The notes below the pieces were generated by a model. That model did no database searches and was not told where the DNA came from. It saw only the letters and a program-made list of their open reading frames with translations. The translations under genes and the position numbers were made by a program. This document shows, piece by piece, positions 22,291-29,944 of a DNA stretch of 42,901 nt (positions are counted from its first letter, which is position 1; every line of letters starts with the position of its first letter). The stretch covers positions 1-42,901 of the forward strand of contig JAITJZ010000152.1 in assembly GCA_031278655.1 (NCBI GenBank), given 5' to 3'. The DNA comes from Bifidobacteriaceae bacterium (GTDB lineage: Bacteria > Actinomycetota > Actinomycetes > Actinomycetales > WQXJ01).

Positions 22291-24620
22291 CCTCTGCGGG
22301 GCCAGCGTGAATGCCACCATGAAGCACGGTCTTCAGCCGGCCCAGCCGAAGGTCTGCCTGAGGGGCTATGCAATCTTGGCTCTTGCCGCTGATTCGCGCC
22401 CGCGAGGGCGCGGAGCGCCCATGCGATCAGGACGGGCGCCACCACGATGTAGGGCAGGGCGTACCTGACATTGCCATCGACCGGCGAGGCCAGGCAGACC
22501 AGGAACACCAGCGCGGCCGGGGCGAAAGGCGCCAGCGCCAGCCACCGGCGCCGCCGCATCAGCAGGGCCGCGGCCGCCACCAGCATCCAGGTGTACAGCG
22601 CCGGGCAGAAGGCCAGCCACACCACCGGCGCGCCCACGGCCGCCTTGGCGACCGTTATGGCGGCGACTCGCGCGCCCGCCAGGCCGGCGGGGTAATCCGG
22701 GTCGAATCCAACCCCCGGTTTGGAAAGCTTCGCCTTCATCTCCTCCCAGCGCCCATCTGGCCGGTGAATCGCGTCCGGGTAGGTGATCGGCGGCGCGTTG
22801 GTCTGGTGGTACGGGAAGAAGTAGCCCTTGATGTTGGCGACCGTCGCCTCCACGTAGGTCGCGGGGTGGCGGATGAACATGGACCACCAGACGCCCATGT
22901 AGCGCCGCAAGGAGTCAGCGTCGAAGGACTTGAAGCGGTTCTTGACCGGATCGGAGAGGGTCGCCTTGTACTTGGCCCCCAGGTCTTCGACCCGGTTGCC
23001 GTCCTTCAGCAGCGATTGGAGCGTCGCGGCCTCAGCCGCGGTCACGTCCGCGGGATGGGTTTTCAAGAAGCGTGCGGTCTGTTGCAGCGGCAGGCTCAGC
23101 ATCTCCGCGTTCGAGTATTTCGTCACGCCCAGCGCCGGGAAGACCAGCCCGTTGGCGGCCACCAGCACGGCCGCGACCGCCCCCGCCGTCACGAACACCG
23201 CCGCCCGCCCCGGACGCCGCCCGCCGCGCTCGTCGGCGAGGCCACGCTCAGACCGCGCGCCGCGCCCGCCAACGCGCCGGAGCACCAACGCCAAACACAC
23301 CGCCGATGCCGCCATCACCACAATCCCGTCGTTGCGGAACGCGACCGCGCCGAAGCAGCCGGCGGCGAAGGCCACCAGCCCCCGCCGGTCCAACGACCGC
23401 GCGGCCGCCGCCCTGACCAGCACGTTCACCAGCACTAGGACGCTCAGCGTGTACGGGTAATCCTTGAACACAACGTTCGCCCCGACCGGGAAGATCGGGT
23501 TCAGGGCGAAGAACGCCAACGCCGCGCCCCAGCCCACGAACGCCCACGCCGGCCTCGTCAGCCGCCTGCGCGCCAAGCGGAAGACCAGCCCGCAGGTCCA
23601 GGCGAAGACCAGGCACCCGGCCACCGATTGCGCCAGCGTGTAACCGAACAGCCCCCAGGTCGCCCCCAACCCCCGGCCGACCGAGAACAGGCCGCCCATC
23701 AGCGCGGTCGCCAGGTACGGGTGGTGCGTGGTGCGATCGAGGTGGCCGTAGAACTCGTTCAACTGCCTGAAGCCGTCCCACGAGTAGGTCCCCGGGAACA
23801 GCGCCACCGCGTAGGGCAGCCAGGCCACGGCGATGACCGCCGCCGCCACTCCCAGCGGGTGCGCCGCGACCAGGCCGCGCGCCCACGCCCAGACCCGGCT
23901 TTTGCCCGATGCCGTCGTCCCGGCCCGCGCTCGGCCACCAGCCGCCGCTCGCCCACCGATCCACGCCTCGCCCGATGCCGTCGCCCCGGCCCGCGCTCCC
24001 CCGCCGGCCGGGCTGACGGCGACCCGCGGTAATTTGTCCGCCAGGCGGGCCAGCGCGGCGACGGCGGCGTAGTAGAGGGCGAGGAAGCCGACGGCCGCGC
24101 CGGGGGTGAAGTGGGCCGCCGAGCCGAAGGCGCAGTTCGACCAATGGCAGGCGTTGGCGTGGCTGTTGAAGCTCATGCCGGTTATGGTCCAAACCGTGAA
24201 CAGAACCGACACGATCCCAGCCGTCAGGACGAATTTCCTGGTCAACGCGCTGCGGTAGAACCAGATCGCGGCGGCCGCCGCGATTGGGACGCCTGCGCCC
24301 AGGCTCAGCGCGGCCCACAGGGCGGCGTTCGGGCGCCAGGTCAGGATTGACCAGATGAGGCCCTGCGGGCCGTCGAACCCGATCACCGCGTAGGCGATGG
24401 CGAGTCCCGCGAGCCCGGCGGCGGCGAAGGCGGCTTTGGGCCGCCGCGCCCACCAGGCTGGGGCGGTCGGGCTGGCTGTGGCTGCGATCAATTTTCCCCC
24501 CGGTCGAGTCAACGCAGGCCATGCTACCTGGGCGCCGTCCGCCGCCGGCTCGTCCGGCGGCGCCAGCCCACCCGGGGCCGCCGCCTCGACCGCGGGTCCA
24601 CGGCCTGAAGGGCCCGTCAC
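22278..24620 (-). CDS. Polytopic membrane protein, DUF6020-like
   Basis: Many TM segments, PYAVALFPGTYSWDGFRQLNEFYGHLDRTTHHPYLATALMG, NVVFKDYPYTLSVLVLVNV; Gly/Ala-rich insertion with repeats. Confidence 0.75.
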   Translation of the reverse strand: MTGPSGRGPAVEAAAPGGLAPPDEPAADGAQVAWPALTRPGGKLIAATASPTAPAWWARRPKAAFAAAGLAGLAIAYAVIGFDGPQGLIWSILTWRPNAALWAALSLGAGVPIAAAAAIWFYRSALTRKFVLTAGIVSVLFTVWTITGMSFNSHANACHWSNCAFGSAAHFTPGAAVGFLALYYAAVAALARLADKLPRVAVSPAGGGARAGATASGEAWIGGRAAAGGRARAGTTASGKSRVWAWARGLVAAHPLGVAAAVIAVAWLPYAVALFPGTYSWDGFRQLNEFYGHLDRTTHHPYLATALMGGLFSVGRGLGATWGLFGYTLAQSVAGCLVFAWTCGLVFRLARRRLTRPAWAFVGWGAALAFFALNPIFPVGANVVFKDYPYTLSVLVLVNVLVRAAAARSLDRRGLVAFAAGCFGAVAFRNDGIVVMAASAVCLALVLRRVGGRGARSERGLADERGGRRPGRAAVFVTAGAVAAVLVAANGLVFPALGVTKYSNAEMLSLPLQQTARFLKTHPADVTAAEAATLQSLLKDGNRVEDLGAKYKATLSDPVKNRFKSFDADSLRRYMGVWWSMFIRHPATYVEATVANIKGYFFPYHQTNAPPITYPDAIHRPDGRWEEMKAKLSKPGVGFDPDYPAGLAGARVAAITVAKAAVGAPVVWLAFCPALYTWMLVAAAALLMRRRRWLALAPFAPAALVFLVCLASPVDGNVRYALPYIVVAPVLIAWALRALAGANQRQEPRLHSPSGRPSAGPAEDRASWWHSRWPRRGQLP
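23904..23916 (+). repeat. Dispersed motif inside DUF6020-like gene
   Basis: Exact copy; gene strand reads TTASGK. Confidence 0.7.
23970..23982 (+). repeat. Dispersed motif inside DUF6020-like gene
   Basis: Exact copy, 66 bp from the previous; gene strand reads ATASGE. Confidence 0.7.
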
Positions 24621-24639
24621 CCGCGCCGGTGTTCGGCGG

Positions 24640-24768
24640 CTATCCCGATGCTCGCAGGAGTGCCACTTCGAGGGCGTCGAAGCGATGGAAGTCGGTGTCG
24701 AAAGTCAGCACGGGGCAAGCGAAAGACAACGCGATGGCCGCGATGTAGGCGTCGGTGACCAAGTTTCC
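24640..24768 (-). pseudogene. VapC (PIN domain) C-terminal remnant
   Basis: Frame reads GNLVTDAYIAAIALSFACPVLTFDTDFHRFDALEVALLRASG then stop; PIN-domain C-terminal pattern, N-terminal two thirds absent. Confidence 0.7.
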
Positions 24769-25007
24769 GGGCCGCCCTCGTCCAAGAAGTCGAAGATGGC
24801 GCGGTTCGACGTGAGATCGACACCGGGGGCCGGCGCTCCCGGCACCGACAGCAACTCAACGGCTCGGTCGCCGGGCGGCGAGTCGAGCTCTGCGAGTCGG
24901 GACCTGATCGCTTCCTCCACGAACTGACCGAGCGTCTCTCGGCGCCTGGCCGCGCGATCCTCGGCGGCTGTTATCAGGTGGTCGGCGATTGACAGGGTTG
25001 TGCGCAT
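24705..25007 (-). CDS. VapB-like ribbon-helix-helix antitoxin reading out of frame into the VapC remnant
   Basis: MRTTLSIADHLITAAEDRAARRRETLGQFVEEAIRSRLAEL...GVDLTSNRAIFDFLDEG. Confidence 0.7.
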   Translation of the reverse strand: MRTTLSIADHLITAAEDRAARRRETLGQFVEEAIRSRLAELDSPPGDRAVELLSVPGAPAPGVDLTSNRAIFDFLDEGGPETWSPTPTSRPSRCLSLAPC

Positions 25008-25139
25008 GTCATCAGTCTGACGCATCCACCGCATCGCGGCAAAGCCGTTCCAATGGGGCGTTCGATGGGGGCCAGGCTATGAGCGGTCAGGCATGCGGCC
25101 GCTGGGCCCCAATCCGGACGGTTGAGGAGCGGCGGTTGG

Positions 25140-25778
25140 CTAACCGTTTGGGTTGGCGGTCGGGCCCGGGCTGTCCGCCGAGAACTGGCAGTAGGGGGCG
25201 TCGGCCAGCTCGCAGTAGGCGTCGGTCCGCAAGGCGAAGGCGTATTCGCATTCGTCCGGGCCCCAGGCGGCGGTCAGCGTGAAACCACGGACGATGCCGC
25301 CGAGCTCGTAATCCGCGCTGTCGGAGCTGACCATGGCCGCGGCGTTGACGCTCAATTGGAAGCTGTAACGGCCGTCGCCGTCTGGGCCGTCCAATTCGAC
25401 GGCCGCCGGCGGCCCGAGGGGATTGTCGCCACCCGAGACATAAACCTGGTCTTGAAGCTCGAGCCGCGTGGGCGCCGGGTCGGGGAACTGGATCGAGACG
25501 CGCGCGCCCAGAGCCACCACCGGCGCCTGGGCGGGATCGTGCGCGCGCTTGTAAATGTCCCAGATCGGCGCCCGGTCCACGATGGAACCGTTCCACTGAT
25601 TGATGGCGACAACGTGGGGCAACTCGGTGGCGTCATCGGCCAGGACGGTGATGGCGGGCGGCTCTTCGCCGCCATGCCCCTGGCAACCGGCCAGGCCGCC
25701 GGCGCCCGCGAACCCCATGACCGCCGCCAGGGCGATCACCGCCGGCGCCCGGCCCGCCGTCGACAAACAAACCACCAT
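25140..25778 (-). CDS. Lipoprotein of unknown function
   Basis: Signal peptide with lipobox LAGC (AGGLAGCQGHGG); 212 aa. Confidence 0.7.
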   Translation of the reverse strand: MVVCLSTAGRAPAVIALAAVMGFAGAGGLAGCQGHGGEEPPAITVLADDATELPHVVAINQWNGSIVDRAPIWDIYKRAHDPAQAPVVALGARVSIQFPDPAPTRLELQDQVYVSGGDNPLGPPAAVELDGPDGDGRYSFQLSVNAAAMVSSDSADYELGGIVRGFTLTAAWGPDECEYAFALRTDAYCELADAPYCQFSADSPGPTANPNG

Positions 25779-25909
25779 GCCTTGCCTCCAACACCTCGGC
25801 CGACCGCTGGAATCACCGCGTCAAGGCTACAGCCGCGCGCGGCGCCGCGGTGGGTGCGGCGCCCTGGTCGCCATGGGCGGTGGCGCGCGGAGCTGGCAGC
25901 CGCGCGGCG

Positions 25910-26569
25910 TCAGCCGTCCAGCCCGACCCGCGCCGGTCCCGGTCCCGATTCCGGCTCCGGCCCCGGTCCCGGCCCCGGTCCCGGCCCCGGCTCCAGTCCC
26001 AGACGGCGGGCGACCTCGGCCGCCGCCTCAGTCGGGGTGATGGCGTCAGTTCCCACGCGCAGGTCGCTGACCTGCTCGTAGACCGGTCGACGCTGCGCCA
26101 AGAGGGCCGCCCAGCGGGCCAGCGCGTCCCCGGACAGCAGGGGGCGCGAGTCGTCCAGCGCCACCCGCTCGGCCACGCGGTCCAAGGAAACCTCCAGCAG
26201 GACCACCTTGCCGCCGCCGGCGCTGTAGGCGGCCAGGGCCTCGCGGGTGTCGGCGCGCATCGGCGCGCCGCCGCCCAGGGCCACCACACCGGTCTGCTCA
26301 CGCAGGGCCGCGATCACCGCCTCATGCTCCCGGGCGCGGAAGTAGTCTTCCCCCCGGCGGCGGAAAAGCTCGGCGATGGCTGTCCCCTCGGCTTTGGCGA
26401 CGGCATCGTCGGTGTCATGAAAACCGACACCGCAGCCGTGGGCGAGCGCCTTCCCGACCGCCGACTTGCCCGCGCCCATGGCGCCGATCAGCACCACCAG
26501 CGGGCCGGGCGGGCGCGAAGCCCCGGCCGGGGGAGGGGCCGCTCCGGCCGGGCGCGCGCTGTTGGTCAC
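25910..26569 (-). CDS. aroK: Shikimate kinase with Gly-Pro-repeat C-terminal tail
   Basis: GAMGAGKSAVGKALA Walker A, DTDDAV, FRAREHEAV, LGGGAPM, RPLL motifs; tail LEPGPGPGPGPGPEPESGPGPARVG. Confidence 0.88.
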   Translation of the reverse strand: MTNSARPAGAAPPPAGASRPPGPLVVLIGAMGAGKSAVGKALAHGCGVGFHDTDDAVAKAEGTAIAELFRRRGEDYFRAREHEAVIAALREQTGVVALGGGAPMRADTREALAAYSAGGGKVVLLEVSLDRVAERVALDDSRPLLSGDALARWAALLAQRRPVYEQVSDLRVGTDAITPTEAAAEVARRLGLEPGPGPGPGPGPEPESGPGPARVGLDG

Positions 26570-26796
26570 CGAGTCAGCCTAACCGCGCGCCGCCGGTCGG
26601 TGGCGTTCCCGCGCCCCGGGCCGGGCCACGTCACCGGCGGGCCCACGTCACCGGGCCACGTCATCGGCGGGCCCACGCCGCCGGGCCACGTCACCGGCGG
26701 GCCCACGTCACCGGGCCGCGTCACCGGCGGGCCCACGTCACCGGGCCGCGTCATCGGCGGGCTCATGTCGCCGGGCCACGTCACCGGCGGGCTCAC
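26566..26796 (-). CDS. Possible small decapeptide-repeat ORF between two genes (76 aa)
   Basis: GTG start/TGA stop form 4-bp GTGA overlaps with both neighbours; encodes repeats of (D)VGPPVT(W/R)PG; could be spurious. Confidence 0.3.
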   Translation of the reverse strand: MSPPVTWPGDMSPPMTRPGDVGPPVTRPGDVGPPVTWPGGVGPPMTWPGDVGPPVTWPGPGRGNATDRRRAVRLTR

Positions 26797-26800
26797 GTGG
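26621..26800. repeat. Tandem array, six 30-bp units CCGGGCCACGTCACCGGCGGGCCCACGTCA
   Basis: Units start at 26621, 26651, 26681, 26711, 26741, 26771; near-identical. Confidence 0.95.
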
Positions 26801-27530
26801 GGGGCGCGGCCACGCCGGCCGAGTACCCCGGCGACCGGTGCTGGCGGTGGTCGAGTTTCGTTTGGTACAGCCAGATCGCGTTGCGCAGGCGGAACGGCGT
26901 CACGTCCATGACCTTGGCGGCGGCCGTGACCAGGCCAATCGCGTCCTCGGCGGTGGCGGGCGCGCCGATGGCGCCGGACGTGAACTCGACCAGCCAGGGG
27001 TCGAGCGGGACCGTCTCAATGCCGGCCGCCAGCAGCAGCCGCCCGAAGCTCATGCCCGAATGTTGCGACGGCAGCGCCAGCCAGCGCTGACGCAAGTCCT
27101 TGAAACGGTCGCCGTTCTCGGCGTAGGCCTCGGCCAGCTCGCGCGCCGACTCGACCCCCGCGGCCACGGCCACCTGCGCGGCCTGGTGGACCACCTCAGC
27201 TTTGTAGGGCGCCACGTCCCGGGAGAAGACCCGCTGGTGGTTGCCGATGCGTTCGATCCAGGCTTCGACGCCCATGGCGAAGGTGGCCTCCAACTCCCGG
27301 GCGCCGTCCGTGTCCGCGTCGGCCCCTTGGGCCCGCCTGAAGGCTCGGTAGCGGTCGACCACTTCGACCACATTGGTGTACCGCACCCTCTCCGACCAGA
27401 TCGCGTCGATTGTGGCCTCGGCCAGGGAATTCGGATAGGTGTTCAGTTGCGGCCAGGTCGCCGCCGGCGGCAGCAAGGTCTGCGCCGCGCGCAGGAAACG
27501 GTCGAATTGGGTCGTCGTGATCGTTGTCAT
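26793..27530 (-). CDS. Conserved actinobacterial protein of unknown function (endonuclease III-like helical fold sometimes annotated heme peroxidase)
   Basis: SLAEATIDAIWSERVRYTNVVEVVDRYRAFRRAQGADADTDGARELEATF...PSQHSGMSFGRLLLAAGIE; start chosen at MTTITTTQFDR. Confidence 0.65.
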   Translation of the reverse strand: MTTITTTQFDRFLRAAQTLLPPAATWPQLNTYPNSLAEATIDAIWSERVRYTNVVEVVDRYRAFRRAQGADADTDGARELEATFAMGVEAWIERIGNHQRVFSRDVAPYKAEVVHQAAQVAVAAGVESARELAEAYAENGDRFKDLRQRWLALPSQHSGMSFGRLLLAAGIETVPLDPWLVEFTSGAIGAPATAEDAIGLVTAAAKVMDVTPFRLRNAIWLYQTKLDHRQHRSPGYSAGVAAPPT

Positions 27531-27628
27531 GGCCAGACAACTTAGACGCGCCGCGCCGCCCGCGCCGCCCGGCCGCGAACGGTCCCGCACTGTGAGCCAG
27601 GTCACGTTGGCGCCCGCCCGCAGTCTTT

Positions 27629-27641
27629 GTCCGATGCCGTC
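27629..27641 (+). repeat. Dispersed motif variant GTCCGATGCCGTC (intergenic)
   Basis: One mismatch to consensus. Confidence 0.6.
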
Positions 27642-27679
27642 CGCCAGCGCCGTCCGCCGATGCCGCCGGGCCGGTCACG

Positions 27680-28681
27680 TCAAGCCGACTGGCGGATCAC
27701 CAGTTCCGTCGGGAAGACCTGCGGCCACGCGCCCCATTCGCCGGAGCGCAGCCGTCCCGACAGCAATTTGGCCGCGGCCGACCCCAAGCACGCCATCGGC
27801 TGCGCCACCGTGGTCAGGCTCGGACGGACGCGCGTGGCCGTGGCCGAATCGTCAAAACCGACCACGGCCACGTCATCGGGCACCCGCCGCCCCGATGCGG
27901 CGATGGCTTCAAGCGCCCCCGCCGCCAGGAAGTCAGACTGGGCGAAGACGGCGTCGATCTCGGGGTGCTCAGCCAGCATCGCCGCCACGGCGCTGACCGG
28001 CGCCCCGGCCTGGAAATCGAGTTCAACGTAGGGGCCGGGCTCGATTCCGGCTTCGCCGAGCGCTTGCAAGTAGCCGGCGCGCCGGTCGACCGCGCCCTCG
28101 CGCGAGAGCGCCCCGCTGACGCAGGCGATGCGCCTGCGGCCCTGCTCGATCAGGTATTGGGTGGCGATGCGGCCGCCGTGCACATTGTCGGCGTCGACAT
28201 AGGGCGCGCGCACGGCCTGGGGCGGACGCCCTATGAAGACGATCGGCAGGTCGAGTTCCCCCAGCAACGCCTCCAACTGCGGATCGTGATGGAAGTGGAT
28301 GACGATGATCCCGTCCACATTGCTGTGGTGCAGGAACTGTTTGGCGCTGGCGACGGGCGCCTCCGGGTCGGTCAGCGCCAGGATCGGCTGCAGGCCGTCC
28401 TGCCACAGGCAGTGCGCCGCCGCCGCCGTGACCACGGCCGTGAATTGGTCGAGGAAGATCAGCGCCGGGCTTTCCGGGGTGACGATGCCGACTTGGTCGG
28501 TGCGCTGGCGGGCAAGGGTTCGGGCCGCCCGGTTGGGCACGAATCCCAGCGCCTTGACGGCTTGGCCGACAGCCCGGACCGAGCGCTCGGAGGCGACGCC
28601 GCCGTTGATGACTCTTGACGCCGTCGACCGTGACACGCCAGCGGCCCTGGCGACCTGGTCCAGCGTGACCGGTTCGCTCAA
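27680..28681 (-). CDS. LacI-family transcriptional regulator
   Basis: VTLDQVARAAGVSRSTASRVINGG HTH plus periplasmic-binding-like effector domain; start uncertain (ORF track extends to 28825). Confidence 0.88.
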   Translation of the reverse strand: MSEPVTLDQVARAAGVSRSTASRVINGGVASERSVRAVGQAVKALGFVPNRAARTLARQRTDQVGIVTPESPALIFLDQFTAVVTAAAAHCLWQDGLQPILALTDPEAPVASAKQFLHHSNVDGIIVIHFHHDPQLEALLGELDLPIVFIGRPPQAVRAPYVDADNVHGGRIATQYLIEQGRRRIACVSGALSREGAVDRRAGYLQALGEAGIEPGPYVELDFQAGAPVSAVAAMLAEHPEIDAVFAQSDFLAAGALEAIAASGRRVPDDVAVVGFDDSATATRVRPSLTTVAQPMACLGSAAAKLLSGRLRSGEWGAWPQVFPTELVIRQSA

Positions 28682-28878
28682 GCGCGCCTCCAAGGTGCGG
28701 TTCGGGACACTCGCGCCGCGCGGGCGCGCCGCCACAATGCTAAACCAGCCGGCGCCCGGCGCGGCCGCGCCACGCGCGCCGCTCCGCCCGGCGGTCCCGC
28801 GTTGTCGCGCCCAGCCCTGGGGCATGCCGCCGCCGAACCCGGCCCAAGCGGGGCGGACGAAGGGGCCGGCGGCGGCCA

Positions 28879-28891
28879 GACGGCATCGGGC
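28879..28891 (-). repeat. Dispersed motif (intergenic)
   Basis: Exact GACGGCATCGGGC. Confidence 0.7.
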
Positions 28892-28990
28892 GATGGCTGA
28901 ACCCGGCGCGACGGCGAGCGGGCGCGGCCTGGCGGCCGGTCGCGGGACATAACCCCGCGCGAGTTTGCCCCCCGGCCAATGTGTGCGGGG

Positions 28991-29884
28991 TCAGCCCTCG
29001 CGCCGGAGCAGCGACGCGGCCGTGTCGACCGCCGCCGCCACGTCGCCGTCGCGCGGGTAGAGCATGGTCCGCCCCAGCGTCAACCCCACTACGCCGGGCA
29101 GGCCCAAGGCCGCCTCCCAGGAGGCGTAAACCTCATCCGGCGCGCCGGCCGGGTCGCCGCCGAGCAGAACCGTCGGCAAGGTGGTGCCCGCCATCACGCG
29201 CTCCATCTGGTCCACGACCGGCGCCTTCAGAATGGTGCGCGCAGAGGTCGCCCCCAAACCGGCCGCCACCTGCAGGGACAGGTTGACCGCCGCGGGGCTG
29301 AGGTCATGCACCACGCGCCCGTCCGCCCAACGCGACCAGAACGGCTCGACCATGGCGTAAAGCCCGCGTTCGGCCAGGCCGTCGATCGCCTCGGCCGTCC
29401 ATTGCAGAGTCTTGACCGTGGCCCTGTCGTCCAACGCGATGCGCGTCAGCGTCTTGCCGCCGTCAGCGCCCAGCGCCGCCAGCGCCGCCGGGGTGTACGC
29501 CGTCATCCGGTCCTCGAACTCGAAGCACGCCCCGCGCAGCCCGCCCCGATTCATCGACCCGAAGATCAGTTTGCCGTCAAGGGCGCCGCAGAGCAGCAGG
29601 TCGTCAATCACGTCCGGCGATCCGAGCACGCCGTCCACCCCCGGCCGCGCCAGCGCCTCGCGCAGCCGGTCCAACAGGTCGCGCCGGTCGCCCATGGCGG
29701 ACTCGTCCCCGCCCACGGCCAGCGCCCCGCGCGCCGGGTGGTCGGCCGCCACCAGCAGGATTTGGCCGCGCCCCAGCCCGGGATGGCGCCGCCGCCCGGC
29801 CGCCGCCCGCGCCACCGCCTCCGGGTCGGTCAGCCGGGTCAAGGTCAGTTCTTCGTAACGGCGTGGGTCGGCCGGTGGGGTCAT
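28991..29884 (-). CDS. Cgl0159-like (beta/alpha)8-fold aldolase family protein
   Basis: LLVAADHPARGALAVGGD, LIFGSMNRGGLRGACFEFEDRMT, TILKAPVV, VLLGGDP; neighbours iolC. Confidence 0.75.
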   Translation of the reverse strand: MTPPADPRRYEELTLTRLTDPEAVARAAAGRRRHPGLGRGQILLVAADHPARGALAVGGDESAMGDRRDLLDRLREALARPGVDGVLGSPDVIDDLLLCGALDGKLIFGSMNRGGLRGACFEFEDRMTAYTPAALAALGADGGKTLTRIALDDRATVKTLQWTAEAIDGLAERGLYAMVEPFWSRWADGRVVHDLSPAAVNLSLQVAAGLGATSARTILKAPVVDQMERVMAGTTLPTVLLGGDPAGAPDEVYASWEAALGLPGVVGLTLGRTMLYPRDGDVAAAVDTAASLLRREG

Positions 29885-29915
29885 GGTTGTCTCCTTGTGT
29901 GACAGGGTTTTCGGT

Positions 29916-29928
29916 GCCCGATGCCGTC
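29916..29928 (+). repeat. Dispersed motif (intergenic, extends to hairpin)
   Basis: GCCCGATGCCGTC followed by GGGC, giving GCCCGA-TGCCG-TCGGGC. Confidence 0.7.
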
Positions 29929-29944
29929 GGGCGGGTCATGCGCG

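Noticed and set aside
22680-22710. GGGTCGAATCC as a tRNA 3'-end att duplicate
   Set aside because: Match to the tRNA-Ser 3' end is too short and lies inside the DUF6020 coding sequence.
26566-26800. 30-bp array as a CRISPR
   Set aside because: Units are contiguous with no unique spacers and no cas genes are present.
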